Assembly (NCBI GenBank): GCA_904419075.1
Contig: CAJFQM010000015.1
Coordinates: 1 to 46,766 of the forward strand
Direction: 5' to 3'
DNA: 46,766 nucleotides
Source: an uncultured Clostridia bacterium
GTDB taxonomy: Bacteria > Bacillota > Clostridia > Christensenellales > Borkfalkiaceae
Shown here piece by piece: positions 27,191 through 35,837 of the stretch. How positions within the stretch are numbered: the first letter of the stretch is position 1; every line of letters begins with the position of its first letter. The notes beneath the pieces were generated by a model, which worked only from the letters and a program-made list of their open reading frames with translations, was not told the origin of the DNA and did not search any database. A program made the position numbers and the translations under genes.

Positions 27191-27901
27191 TTACTTTACA
27201 GAAACAATTATCGTAGCGCCTTCAATGCTGTTTACGGCCTCGGCGGAAACAAAACCCGCGGCCCGTAACAGCGAAAGTTCACGAGCCAGAGTCAAAGGCG
27301 TATCGAAATGAACGAGTTCGCCGTCCGAAATTCCCTGTGCCTTCTTTTTTCGCATACATTCTTCCGCAAGAAGCGTCTCCTCTTCTTCGCAACAGGCAAT
27401 ATAATCGCAAAGGAGAAACGTTCCGCCCCTTTTTAAGGAATGATAAATTTTATGGTACAATTTCCCTTTCTCTATCGGAGAAAAGTGGTGCAGAGATTCG
27501 ACCGAAACGACGGCGTCATAGTCCGGCCCGAAATTCTCTTCAAAATAATCTCCGCATACCGCGGTAAATTTTCTGTCGGGATATTTTCTTTCCAGTTCGT
27601 CCAACATCGCCCGACTCAAATCGATTCCCGTTACCGACACGGAGGGAAATTTCCGATATATGGCTTCGAGTTCCAATCCCGTACCGATTCCGAGATCCAA
27701 AATTGTATCGACTTTTTCGGGAAGATAGTCGGGCAAAACGCGATAGGCCTCTTTCCATAAAGACATATGCTCATCGTATATTTTTACTCTGGACGCAAAA
27801 AATCCGTCCATATCTTCCAAAGGAATCTCTCTTTGCGTTTCAAGCCAGCTTCTGAGTTCCTCCATATATTTTCCTATATCTTTCCTGATGACTATTTCCA
27901 T
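27191..27901 (-). CDS. Class I SAM-dependent methyltransferase
   Basis: A 236-residue cytoplasmic methyltransferase. The SAM-binding motif I ILDLGIGTGLELEAIY (about 66-81) is followed by an acidic residue in VTGIDLSRAMLDEL, motif II in VSVESLHHFSPIEK, and motif III KRGGTFLLCDY. The substrate cannot be told; the fold resembles small-molecule methyltransferases of the UbiE type. AAGGAAAG precedes the ATG. It follows the nfnB terminator closely, so it may be expressed by read-through or a weak internal promoter. Confidence 0.9.
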   Translation of the reverse strand: MEIVIRKDIGKYMEELRSWLETQREIPLEDMDGFFASRVKIYDEHMSLWKEAYRVLPDYLPEKVDTILDLGIGTGLELEAIYRKFPSVSVTGIDLSRAMLDELERKYPDRKFTAVCGDYFEENFGPDYDAVVSVESLHHFSPIEKGKLYHKIYHSLKRGGTFLLCDYIACCEEEETLLAEECMRKKKAQGISDGELVHFDTPLTLARELSLLRAAGFVSAEAVNSIEGATIIVSVK

Positions 27902-27914
27902 TTTCTTTCCTTGA

Positions 27915-27948
27915 AAAAGCGGCTTTCCGAAATCGGAAAGCCGCTTTT
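27915..27948 (-). terminator. Intrinsic terminator after nfnB
   Basis: AAAAGCGGCTTTCCGA pairs with TCGGAAAGCCGCTTTT around two bases, and five T follow on the minus strand. It starts 12 nt after the nfnB stop and lies just before the methyltransferase ribosome site. Confidence 0.88.
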
Positions 27949-27960
27949 ATCGTTCAGATT

Positions 27961-29385
27961 TTACTGTTTGCCGCGGATATATTCGTCGATGGATTTAGCA
28001 GCGACTTTCCCTGCCCCCATGGCTTTGATGACCGTAGCCGCACCCGTCGCGGCATCGCCGCCGCAATACACGCCTTCGATGGAGGTCTTTCCGTTTTCGT
28101 CTACCGCGATCTCGCCGCGTTTGAGCGTTTCAAGCCCCGGCGTCGTATGTTTCAAGAGCGGATTGGGAGAAGTGCCGAGAGACATAATCACGCAGTCTAC
28201 GGGAATGGTAAATTCGCTTCCCGGAATTTCCACGGGCGAACGACGGCCGCTCGCATCCGGTTCTCCGAGCTGCATGCGAATACATTCGATCCCGTTCACC
28301 CAACCGTAGGAAGGATCGCGGGGATTATCCGTCGGAGTAGGCAAAATGCGGGTAGGATTGGTGAGAAGATCGAAAATAATTCCCTCTTCCTTCGCGTGCT
28401 CTACTTCCTCGCGACGGGCGGGAAGTTCCTCTTCGCCGCGGCGGTAAATAATATGTACTTCCGCGCCGAGACGTTTCGCCGTGCGCGCCGCGTCCATGGC
28501 GACGTTCCCGCCGCCGACGACCGCCACGCATTTGCCGTGCTGGATGGGCGTGCTGCTGTCGCTTTTATAGGCTTTCATAAGATTGGAGCGGGTCAAAAAT
28601 TCGTTGGCGGAATAGACGCCTTTCAAATTTTCGCCGGGAATATTCATGAATTTGGGAAGCCCCGCGCCCGATCCGATAAACACCGCTTCAAATCCGTATT
28701 CGTTTTTGAGTTCTTCGATAGACAGCACTCTGCCGATAACCATATTGGTTTCTACTTTGACCCCGAGCGCTTTTAAGTTGTCCACTTCCTTCTGAACGAT
28801 CGCTTTCGGGAGACGGAATTCGGGGATTCCGTAGACGAGCACGCCGCCCGCCACGTGAAGCGCTTCAAATACCGTGACTTCATAGCCCATTTTCGCGAGA
28901 TCGCCCGCGCAGGTCAGCCCCGCGGGACCGGAACCGATCACCGCTACTTTATGACCGTTGGAGGGAACGGGAGTCGCTTTTTCTGTCGCGTGCATATTAT
29001 GATAATCGGCGACAAATCTTTCCAAACGGCCGATTCCCACCGCTTCGCAGCCGGCCTTGATTCCCCGCGTGCATTTGCCCTCGCACTGCGTTTCCTGAGG
29101 GCAGACCCGACCGCAGACCGCGGGCAGGGAACTGGACATCGCTATGATTTGATACGCTTCCTCGAATTGACCTTCCGCTACCTTGGAAATAAATTCGGGA
29201 ATGGCGATGTTGACGGGACAACCCGCCACGCAGGGACGATTTTTACAGTTCAGACAGCGCTTCGCCTCGTCCACGGCCATTTCCGCGGTATAACCCAGCG
29301 CGACTTCCCGGAAATTTTTGTTTCTGACGTCGGGATCCTGTGAGGGCATCGGATTCTTTAAAGGATTCATATTAAACTTGGGCAT
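27961..29385 (-). CDS. nfnB: NfnB/GltD-type NADPH oxidoreductase, large subunit
   Basis: A 474-residue iron-sulfur flavoprotein. N-terminal cysteines CLNCKNRPCVAGCPV (45-59) and CGRVCPQETQCEGKC (about 91-105) bind two [4Fe-4S] clusters. FAD binds at VIGSGPAGLTCAGDLAKMGYEVTVFE, NADP at VVGGGNVAMDAARTAKRLGAEVHIIYRR, and GVYCGGDAATGAATVIKAMGAGK closes the FAD site. Paired with the upstream reductase subunit, this is the NfnAB arrangement: electron-bifurcating ferredoxin and NADH to NADPH transfer. It is often annotated as glutamate synthase small subunit, but no large subunit is nearby. AAGGAGG precedes the ATG, 1 nt after the nfnA stop. Confidence 0.92.
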   Translation of the reverse strand: MPKFNMNPLKNPMPSQDPDVRNKNFREVALGYTAEMAVDEAKRCLNCKNRPCVAGCPVNIAIPEFISKVAEGQFEEAYQIIAMSSSLPAVCGRVCPQETQCEGKCTRGIKAGCEAVGIGRLERFVADYHNMHATEKATPVPSNGHKVAVIGSGPAGLTCAGDLAKMGYEVTVFEALHVAGGVLVYGIPEFRLPKAIVQKEVDNLKALGVKVETNMVIGRVLSIEELKNEYGFEAVFIGSGAGLPKFMNIPGENLKGVYSANEFLTRSNLMKAYKSDSSTPIQHGKCVAVVGGGNVAMDAARTAKRLGAEVHIIYRRGEEELPARREEVEHAKEEGIIFDLLTNPTRILPTPTDNPRDPSYGWVNGIECIRMQLGEPDASGRRSPVEIPGSEFTIPVDCVIMSLGTSPNPLLKHTTPGLETLKRGEIAVDENGKTSIEGVYCGGDAATGAATVIKAMGAGKVAAKSIDEYIRGKQ

Positions 29386-29386
29386 C

Positions 29387-30229
29387 TCACTTTACCTCCT
29401 TTTTGAACAGGTTGCACGCGGCTTCTCTCTCGCGCTGTTCAAAATCCGCATACGTTCTCGAACGACTCATCGCCTCGTCGAAATCGATTTCATGACCGTC
29501 GAAATCGGGCCCGTCCACACACGCAAATTTCATCTTTCCTCCCACCGTCAGACGGCAGCCGCCGCACATGCCCGTTCCGTCGATCATGATCGGGTTCATG
29601 CTGGCGATCGTTTTAATCCCGTAAGGCTTGGTCGCCGCACAGACGAATTTCATCATAATCAGCGGTCCGATAGTGATGACTTCGTCGAACGTCTCGCCCG
29701 CGGAAAGCATTTCGTTGAGCGGCACGCATACGTTTCCCTGACGGCCATAGGAACCGTCGTCCGTCATCATGTAAAACTTCTTGCTCGCCGCCTTGAACTC
29801 GTCTTCCAAAATGACGAGATCTTTACTGCGGAAGCCGATGATGGAAGTGACCTCGCACCCCTGAGCGGCAAGTTCTTTCGCAACGGGAAGCGCAATGGCG
29901 CAGCCGACGCCGCCGCCGACCACACAGACCTTTTTCAGCCCTTCCGTCTCGGTGGGACGGCCCAAGGGACCGACAAAATCGGCCAAAAAGTCGCCTTCTT
30001 CTTTATGGTTCAGTTTTTCCGTCGTGGCACCCACGATCTGGAAAATAATGGTCACAGTGCCTTTCTCGCGGTCATAATCCGCTACGGTAAGGGGAATACG
30101 TTCCCCGTCTTCGTCCACGCGCAGAATGATGAACTGCCCGGGAAGAGCTTTTCTCGCGACGAACGGAGCGTCGATTTCCATTAAGGTAACCGTCGGGTTC
30201 AACGCTTGTTTTTTGACTATACGATACAT
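29387..30229 (-). CDS. nfnA: NfnA-type FAD/[2Fe-2S] subunit
   Basis: A 280-residue ferredoxin-NADP reductase-like subunit. A beta-barrel FAD domain (1-95, with RIPLTVADYD) is followed by an NAD-binding domain (CVVGGGVGCAIALPVAKEL) and a [2Fe-2S] site MCGGCRLT with a further Cys in FACVDGPDFDGHEID. In known NfnAB this subunit takes NADH and carries the bifurcating partner site. The ATG at 30229 was chosen because AAGGAG lies 9 nt before it; an in-frame ATG at 30238 touches the ribosome site. SudB is a close alternative name, for a sulfide dehydrogenase. Confidence 0.92.
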   Translation of the reverse strand: MYRIVKKQALNPTVTLMEIDAPFVARKALPGQFIILRVDEDGERIPLTVADYDREKGTVTIIFQIVGATTEKLNHKEEGDFLADFVGPLGRPTETEGLKKVCVVGGGVGCAIALPVAKELAAQGCEVTSIIGFRSKDLVILEDEFKAASKKFYMMTDDGSYGRQGNVCVPLNEMLSAGETFDEVITIGPLIMMKFVCAATKPYGIKTIASMNPIMIDGTGMCGGCRLTVGGKMKFACVDGPDFDGHEIDFDEAMSRSRTYADFEQREREAACNLFKKEVK

Positions 30230-30294
30230 CCTCAACATCTCCTTGTTTATCTTTCACCGATGCCCTCTGTTTCAAGATTCGAACACCGCCTTTT

Positions 30295-30322
30295 ATTATA
30301 TCACATTTTTCAAAATTGTCAA
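30295..30322 (-). promoter_or_regulatory. Promoter of nfnAB
   Basis: TTGACA (30317-30322, minus) and TATAAT (30295-30300) have a 16-bp spacer, both at full consensus. It should be strong. It is divergent from the antiporter promoter. Confidence 0.8.
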
Positions 30323-30395
30323 TACCATATCAAAAACTTTTCTCGATTTCTCCTAAATTTCCCCTCTCTTTCTCCCGTTTTGCATATCGAAACAT

Positions 30396-30424
30396 TTGAT
30401 TTTCGAAAGCGTTGGGTGTATAAT
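30396..30424 (+). promoter_or_regulatory. Promoter of the CPA2 antiporter gene
   Basis: TTGATT (30396-30401) and TATAAT (30419-30424) have a 17-bp spacer. The leader of about 90 nt shows no obvious riboswitch. The ribosome site is AAGGAG. Confidence 0.72.
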
Positions 30425-30523
30425 GATAAACGATCGAAAAAGAAGTGAACGGAAAGTGAACAGAACTTTCTTGCCGTTGTTTCCTTTTCGGCTTTACCTA
30501 CCGATAAGTTTTAAGGAGTTTTT

Positions 30524-31795
30524 ATGTCCCCCTTTGAAATTCTCTTGCCCCTCGCGGTCATTTTTATCACGACAAAACTTTTAGGGCTCGGTTCGCAAAA
30601 AATAGGACTTCCCGCCGTCATCGGCATGCTGATTGCAGGGCTCCTGCTCGGCTTTTTGAAATATATCCCCTGTGAACCGTTGCGGAATATGTTCTTCTCC
30701 GATCCCATAAAAGAAGAACTCAGCGTATTTTCCAAAGTCGGCGTCGTTCTCATCATGTTTTCCACCGGACTCGGCACCGATCTAAAACAGCTCAGATCGT
30801 CGGGAGCGGCTTCCGTGGTCATTACGGCCTTCGGGGTTGTCGTACCCATGGCGCTCGGCACATTGGTCGCATGGTTCTTCCATCAGGGGGGAGGCCTTCT
30901 GGGATACCTCTTTTACGGAGCCATTCTGACGGCGACTTCCGTCAGCGTCACCGTGGCGGCGCTCAAAGAGCTCGGAAAACTTAACACCAAAATCGGGACC
31001 TCGATCGTCGCCGCCGCCGTAATCGACGACGTCATCGGAATCGTCATTCTTTCCGTTCTCACGGGCTTTATCTCCGATGCGGGCGGAGAGGAGTCTCTCG
31101 TCTCTTTCCTGCCCTCCTGGTGGGAAAATGCGGCTTGGTGGCTCGTCTGTATCAAAATCGTCGCATTTTTCATTATCGCCATCGGTGCGGGTATTCTTTT
31201 AAGAAAATTGTTCAACAGAATAGAACGCAAATATCCGCATAACCGCCGAGTACCGATTCTTGCGCTGGCCGCCTGCTTCATTTACTCTTACGTTGCGGAA
31301 AAAATTTTCGGCGTCGCGGACATCACGGGCGCCTATGTCGCGGGCATCATGCTGGGCGGCACCTTGCAGGAAACCCCGTATGTGGAAAATAAAGCAGATA
31401 TGCTCGGATACATGTTTTTTTCCCCCATTTTCTTCGCGACGATCGGCATGAATCTCGATTTCTCGGGCTTCTCCTCGTCTTTCGTCCTGTTCGGGGCTTG
31501 CTACGTCGTGGTCGCACTCGTCGGAAAGCTGGGAGGCTGTGCGGCGGCGGCAAGGCTCTGCCATTATTCGGGAAAGGACAGTTTGCGCGTCGGCATCGGT
31601 ATGATGGTGCGCGCGGAAGTCGTTCTGATCTGTACGCAGAAAGGAATAGACGGAGGCTTAGTCGATCCTGCCGTATATCCCTTCGTATTTATCATCATTA
31701 TCGCGACCTCCATTCTCGCTCCTCTGCTTTTGAAGCTCACCTATAAAAAAGAGGATTCAGGGCTCGGAAATACGCCGGTAGAACAACAGGTCTGA
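30524..31795 (+). CDS. CPA2-family cation:proton antiporter
   Basis: A 423-residue membrane antiporter of the KefB/NapA group, exchanging Na+ or K+ for protons. About 12-13 membrane segments fill the protein. The helix pair with LTATSVSVTVAALKELG and the ion-binding AAAVIDDVIGIVILS motif (double Asp) is the mark of electrogenic CPA2 exchangers. There is no RCK/TrkA-N domain, so it is a transport module only. AAGGAG precedes the ATG by 7 nt. Confidence 0.93.
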   Translation: MSPFEILLPLAVIFITTKLLGLGSQKIGLPAVIGMLIAGLLLGFLKYIPCEPLRNMFFSDPIKEELSVFSKVGVVLIMFSTGLGTDLKQLRSSGAASVVITAFGVVVPMALGTLVAWFFHQGGGLLGYLFYGAILTATSVSVTVAALKELGKLNTKIGTSIVAAAVIDDVIGIVILSVLTGFISDAGGEESLVSFLPSWWENAAWWLVCIKIVAFFIIAIGAGILLRKLFNRIERKYPHNRRVPILALAACFIYSYVAEKIFGVADITGAYVAGIMLGGTLQETPYVENKADMLGYMFFSPIFFATIGMNLDFSGFSSSFVLFGACYVVVALVGKLGGCAAAARLCHYSGKDSLRVGIGMMVRAEVVLICTQKGIDGGLVDPAVYPFVFIIIIATSILAPLLLKLTYKKEDSGLGNTPVEQQV

Positions 31796-31810
31796 TCTCT
31801 GATTCAAATG

Positions 31811-31849
31811 AAAAAGCGCGGAAATTTTCAAAAAATTTCCGCGCTTTTT
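31811..31849. terminator. Bidirectional intrinsic terminator
   Basis: AAAAAGCGCGGAAATT (31811-31826) pairs with AATTTCCGCGCTTTTT (31834-31849). It serves the antiporter gene on the plus strand and the GNAT gene on the minus strand. Confidence 0.9.
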
Positions 31850-31872
31850 GTCTACTTTACCGATAAAACCGC

Positions 31873-32364
31873 TCAATCGTTCAAAGCACATTCGAGCTGA
31901 CAGTCAAACGGCTCTTTTTCAACGTGTTTTTTCTGATATTCCGAGGCTTCGACGCACCCCACAGCTTTATAAAACGCTTGTGTTTCGACTGCCGAATGCG
32001 CCGAAATATACAACTTTTCAGCCCCGATTTTTCGGGCATACTCTTTCGCCGTCTCAAACAGCCAGCGGCCGATTCCCCTCCCCCGCATCTCCCGCGAAAC
32101 ATAGAGGTATATAAGATCCGCGTACGGTCTTTCCTTTCCGAACAGCGTGCCGTCAACGGAAACAAAACCTTTCAGGCGACCGGCGACAAAAGTACCGTAA
32201 ACCAAACCGCCCGCCTTCACAGTATTTTTTAAGCACTCTGTCAAAATTCTATAATCGCGTTCGTTCCAATCATCGGTAAATGGAGCGCTGACAACGCTCC
32301 ATTTACCCTCTATTTTACGCCAACAATCGGTAACGTTCTGCTTTCTCTCGAAGAAGGAAAACAA
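31873..32364 (-). CDS. GNAT N-acetyltransferase, start probably frameshifted
   Basis: A 163-residue acetyltransferase. The acetyl-CoA motif is in LYVSREMRGRGIGRWLFETAKEYA, followed by LYISAHSAVETQAFYKAVGC. The open frame begins at a poor TTG without a ribosome site. Codons continue to look coding upstream (IVYRPIEFSETEVG), and an ATG with a GGGG-TAAAG site lies at 32413 in another frame; dropping one base near 32398-32404 joins them into MDYSIRPIEFSE, a typical GNAT start. The gene therefore looks interrupted by a 1-nt insertion, by an assembly error, or rescued by frameshifting. It follows trxB by 17 nt. Substrate unknown. Confidence 0.82.
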   Translation of the reverse strand: MFSFFERKQNVTDCWRKIEGKWSVVSAPFTDDWNERDYRILTECLKNTVKAGGLVYGTFVAGRLKGFVSVDGTLFGKERPYADLIYLYVSREMRGRGIGRWLFETAKEYARKIGAEKLYISAHSAVETQAFYKAVGCVEASEYQKKHVEKEPFDCQLECALND

Positions 32365-32430
32365 TCCGACTTCCGTTTCGGAAAATTCAATCGGCCTGTA
32401 TACTATAATCCATCTTTACCCCGATTTTTC

Positions 32431-33345
32431 TCAAAGGAGATATTCTTCTATAAAATGTGCCGCAACGGCGCCGTCCGCCGTCGCAGTTACGATTTGTCGC
32501 ACCGCCTTCGTCCGCACGTCTCCGACTGCAAATACGCCCGGAAGGGAAGTCTTCGTGCTTTCGTCCGCGACGATATATCCCGCGGAATCGAGTTCCACGT
32601 CGTTTCTGAACATCTCCGTCTCGGGTTTCCTTCCGACGGCGACAAACAATGCATCGCAATCGAGAATTGTTTCCGCGCCGGAACGGACGTCGGAAATGCG
32701 CACCCCCGTCACTTTTTTATCGTGTAAAATCTCCTCTATACGACTGTTCCATAAAATTTCTACGCCGCTTTCGGACAGCGGCACGGTATACACCTTAGAC
32801 GCGCGCAGACTATCCCGCCGATGCACGAGATACACTTTCTTACAGATCTTCGCAAGATATAAAGCGTCGGCCACCGCGCTGTTTCCGCCGCCTGCAACGA
32901 CGACCGTCTTTCCTTTATAACGCATTCCGTCGCACGTCGCGCAATACGCTACGCCCCGTCCGACCAGTTCTTTTTCGTCTTTCAGTCCCAATTCGCGCGG
33001 TTCGGCCCCCGTCGCCAAGACCACGGCACGGGCAGAAATCTCCCCTGCATTCGTAAAAATCGTCTTGTTTTCTCCCGAAAGGGAAACGTTCGTAACCTCC
33101 TCGAACAGAGTAACCGCTCCGAAGCGTTCCGCGCCGCGCTGCATGCGTTCGCCCAGCTCAAAGCCGTCTATTCCATTCTCAAAGCCTGGATAATTATCGA
33201 TTCGGTCGGCAGAAGCCATCTGCCCGCCCGCGGAAAGCTTTTCCACCACCGCGACGGAATAACCGTTCCGCGCACAATACAGAGCGGCCGTATATCCCGC
33301 GGGACCGCCGCCGATTACGGCAACGTCGTATTTTCTCCGGTTCAT
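32431..33345 (-). CDS. trxB: Thioredoxin reductase
   Basis: A 304-residue FAD/NADPH enzyme that reduces thioredoxin. FAD binds at IGGGPAGYTAALYCARNGYSVAVVE, the redox-active pair is CATC in VAYCATCDGMRYKGK, NADPH binds at VVVAGGGNSAVADALYLAKICKKVYLVHRR, and GVFAVGDVRTKAVRQIVTATADGAVAAH closes the FAD site. GGAG precedes the ATG. It lies 12 nt after trxA. Confidence 0.95.
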   Translation of the reverse strand: MNRRKYDVAVIGGGPAGYTAALYCARNGYSVAVVEKLSAGGQMASADRIDNYPGFENGIDGFELGERMQRGAERFGAVTLFEEVTNVSLSGENKTIFTNAGEISARAVVLATGAEPRELGLKDEKELVGRGVAYCATCDGMRYKGKTVVVAGGGNSAVADALYLAKICKKVYLVHRRDSLRASKVYTVPLSESGVEILWNSRIEEILHDKKVTGVRISDVRSGAETILDCDALFVAVGRKPETEMFRNDVELDSAGYIVADESTKTSLPGVFAVGDVRTKAVRQIVTATADGAVAAHFIEEYLL

Positions 33346-33357
33346 GCTTTTGCTCCG

Positions 33358-33678
33358 TCAAAGAATTTCTTTTTCTTTCAGCCAATCCACTACGGTTGCC
33401 TGGGAAGCCGGATTGACGATGCTGCCGATCGCCTCGCCGCCACGGAATGCGATCAGGGTCGGAATGGTATCCACGCTGTATTCGTCCGCGAGAGACGCGT
33501 TATCGTCCGTATCGATTTTCACGAATTTCACCTTATCCCCGTATTCTTTTTCAAGTCTTTCCAAGACGGGCGCAAGCCTGCGGCAATAACCGCACCAAGG
33601 AGCCCAGAAATCCGCCACGACGGGGACGGCAGAGCCGAGAACTTCGCTTTCAAAATTATCTTTATGAATCGTAATCAT
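33358..33678 (-). CDS. trxA: Thioredoxin
   Basis: A 106-residue thioredoxin fold protein. The active site is WCGYC (28-32), not the common WCGPC, so a Tyr replaces the Pro that tunes redox potential. The cis-Pro loop TIPTLIAF is present. AAGGAGG lies 13 nt before the ATG. With trxB it forms a complete cytoplasmic disulfide-reduction pair. Confidence 0.95.
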   Translation of the reverse strand: MITIHKDNFESEVLGSAVPVVADFWAPWCGYCRRLAPVLERLEKEYGDKVKFVKIDTDDNASLADEYSVDTIPTLIAFRGGEAIGSIVNPASQATVVDWLKEKEIL

Positions 33679-33706
33679 TTTTCAATGTACCTCCTTAATT
33701 GTTTCA

Positions 33707-33736
33707 ACGGCAGTTTATAAAAATTTTGTCTGCCGT
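33707..33736. promoter_or_regulatory. Inverted repeat in the trxA leader
   Basis: ACGGCAG (33707-33713) and CTGCCGT (33730-33736) face each other over a 16-bp AT-rich spacer. The arrangement lies about 30 nt upstream of trxA and encloses TATAAA on the minus strand. It could be an operator or a hairpin in the leader. Confidence 0.35.
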
Positions 33737-33790
33737 ACTTTTTTATAACCCGTTTTTATTTTTCTCAAACGCTCTGATTTTCCGTAAAAA

Positions 33791-33820
33791 GAAAACTCTC
33801 CCGAATTCGGGAGAGTTTTC
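33791..33820 (-). terminator. Intrinsic terminator after the MATE gene
   Basis: GAAAACTCTCCCGAA and TTCGGGAGAGTTTTC form an uninterrupted 30-nt palindrome just after the MATE stop. T-rich sequence follows on the minus strand. Confidence 0.88.
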
Positions 33821-33826
33821 TTTGTT

Positions 33827-35263
33827 TTATTTTTCTTCCGCCGAAGGGAGAATCGAAGCCGAACGCCCTTCAGTCTTTTGCAAAATCCGAAGTTTTTTGA
33901 AAAACATCACGGTGAAAGGAACGGCGAATAAAAAAGCGAGCAAATCGGAAACGGATTGCGAACACTGTACGCCGAACAAATCAAACAAACGGGGAAGAAC
34001 GAGCACGGCGGGGATATAAAACAATCCCTGGCGCGAACAGGACAAAAGCGAAGCGAGCGCCTTATTTCCCACGACCTGATACGTGAGTCCCGCCATGAAG
34101 TTGAGCGGCAGAAGAGGCATGCAGATACATTGCAGACGCAAAGCGAGCGTGCCTATCGCCATCGATTCCTCCTCTTTGAGAAAGCCCCGCATGATAAAGG
34201 GAGCGGAGACGGCGCAGATTACGGCAAAGAGCGTCATCAAAGCGGTAGAAAACATCAAAGTAAAAAGGTATGCCTTGGAAACGCGGTCGAAGCGTTTTGC
34301 GCTGTAATTGTATCCGAGTACCGGCTGATACCCCTGTCCTATGCCGAGCGCTATGGAGAACGCAAACATGAATACTTTCTGAACGACGCCCATCGCGGCA
34401 AAGGCTCCGTCGCCATAGGGCTTGACGGCCCAATTGAGAAAAACCGTACATAAACTGGACAAAATCTGACGGCAGAAGGACGGAAAACCCGTCACGACGA
34501 TTTCCCAATAGACCGAGGCTTTGCGGGAAATGGAAGAAATACGGAGTCTCGTAATGCTCCGTTTGGAAAGGAACATAAAGAGCAGAATGAAGAAGCTGAT
34601 CATCTGGCTCAGAAAGGTAGCGACCGCCGCACCCGTAACGCCCATATCGAACACAAAGATGAATAGCGGGTCGAGCGCGACATTGATAACTGCACCGGTC
34701 ACCAATCCTATCATGGACAAAAACGCTTTTCCCTGAGAGCGCAAAAGGTTATTCATGACAAAGGACATGCACATGAACGGAGCGGCAATCAGGATATAGC
34801 GGGAATATTCTTTGGCATTGGGCAAAATGGATTCGGTTGAGCCCAGCAGGCGCATAAGAGGCGTCAAAAATATCAGTCCGAATACGAGGATCAACGTTCC
34901 CGCGACGGCGGCGGCAAAGAAAGCCGAAGAGGAAACCTCGTCCGCTTCTTTCTGAGCGCGCTTGCCCAAAAGTCTCGAAATGATACTGCCGCCGCCCATG
35001 CCGAACGTAAAGCCGATCGCCTGAATCAGCGCCATCAAGGACAAGACGACGTTGACCGCTCCCGTAGCGTTTTCCCCCAATCCCGATACGAAATAGGTAT
35101 CCGCAAGGTTGTAAAACGAGGAAACCATCATGTTCAGCATGGTGGGAATGCCGAGCATAACCACCAGTTTCGGAACGGGGGTCTCGGTCATTTTAGCGAA
35201 TTGTTTTCTCTGCCGCGCCTCTTCCTCGGCGCGTAGTTCTTCCGTATTATCTGAATGTTCCAT
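33827..35263 (-). CDS. MATE-family multidrug efflux protein
   Basis: A 478-residue exporter of the MATE/DinF group, with 12 membrane segments in two similar halves. Family features are PVPKLVVMLGIPTMLNMMVSSFYNLADTYFV at the start and MGVVQKVFMFAFSIALGIGQGYQPVLGYNYSAKRFDRV in the second half. The charged N-terminal tail (1-28) is hydrophilic. The ATG at 35263 has no ribosome site but lies 6 nt after TATAAT. A frame extension to 35323 lacks a promoter upstream of that distance. Drug specificity cannot be told. Confidence 0.93.
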   Translation of the reverse strand: MEHSDNTEELRAEEEARQRKQFAKMTETPVPKLVVMLGIPTMLNMMVSSFYNLADTYFVSGLGENATGAVNVVLSLMALIQAIGFTFGMGGGSIISRLLGKRAQKEADEVSSSAFFAAAVAGTLILVFGLIFLTPLMRLLGSTESILPNAKEYSRYILIAAPFMCMSFVMNNLLRSQGKAFLSMIGLVTGAVINVALDPLFIFVFDMGVTGAAVATFLSQMISFFILLFMFLSKRSITRLRISSISRKASVYWEIVVTGFPSFCRQILSSLCTVFLNWAVKPYGDGAFAAMGVVQKVFMFAFSIALGIGQGYQPVLGYNYSAKRFDRVSKAYLFTLMFSTALMTLFAVICAVSAPFIMRGFLKEEESMAIGTLALRLQCICMPLLPLNFMAGLTYQVVGNKALASLLSCSRQGLFYIPAVLVLPRLFDLFGVQCSQSVSDLLAFLFAVPFTVMFFKKLRILQKTEGRSASILPSAEEK

Positions 35264-35269
35264 AATATT

Positions 35270-35298
35270 ATTATACAAATTTTCTTTCAAAAACGCAA
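35270..35298 (-). promoter_or_regulatory. Promoter of the MATE gene, apparently leaderless
   Basis: TTGCGT (35293-35298, minus) and TATAAT (35270-35275) have a 17-bp spacer. Only 6 nt lie between the -10 box and the ATG. Confidence 0.65.
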
Positions 35299-35354
35299 CC
35301 GGATACCCACGGAAAAAAAGCATAATTTTTTCCGTTCCGACGCAAACTGTCGAT

Positions 35355-35837
35355 ATGAAAAAACCTCACCGTATTTTGACCGCGCTGTGTGCGGCAACGA
35401 TTTGTTTCTCTTTACCGATTCTGGTTTCCTGTTCGACTCCGGGAACGACAAAATCCCGCGGCAGCGAGCCGACCCGCCGCGAAATGCCGACGGAATCTTC
35501 CGAGGATTCCCATGGCCGCTTCCCCGGCGCACCCCGGCCTCTTCTCCCCGAATTTCCGGAATTTCCCGGACATACGGAAGACCCCGAAGAAGAAAAACCC
35601 GTTCATCCGCGTCCCGTCAGACCCGCACGTCCCGCGAAACCGAACAACGGCGAAGAAATGCCTTCTCCCCGCCGTCCGCACGGCAGGAGACCCGATTCCT
35701 ATCAGCCGGAAAAGGGACGCGGCGGTTCCGGAGCTCGCTCTTCCGAATGCCCGAACCGAAACGTATGTCCGAGCGAAAAAGACTGTTCCGACAAATCCGA
35801 GCGAAACCAAAAAAAATCCCTCGGAATTTGCACCTGA
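35355..35837 (+). CDS. Putative Pro/Arg-rich lipoprotein
   Basis: A 160-residue protein not recognised as any family. The N-terminus is a lipoprotein signal (MKKPHRIL, a hydrophobic stretch, LVSC with Cys26). The rest is Pro/Arg/Glu/Gly-rich and probably unstructured (HPRPVRPARPAKP). No ribosome site or convincing promoter is seen. Near the end an A8 run (35809-35816) occurs; losing one A continues the frame to 35928 with a similar basic composition, so the 3' end may be frameshifted. All three frames are long open here, which weakens the case. The signal peptide is the main support. Confidence 0.5.
   Translation: MKKPHRILTALCAATICFSLPILVSCSTPGTTKSRGSEPTRREMPTESSEDSHGRFPGAPRPLLPEFPEFPGHTEDPEEEKPVHPRPVRPARPAKPNNGEEMPSPRRPHGRRPDSYQPEKGRGGSGARSSECPNRNVCPSEKDCSDKSERNQKKSLGICT

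Noticed and set aside
27961..29385. Glutamate synthase small subunit as the function of the 474-residue oxidoreductase
   Set aside because: No glutamate synthase large subunit is nearby and the adjacent gene is an NfnA-type subunit, so NfnAB is preferred.
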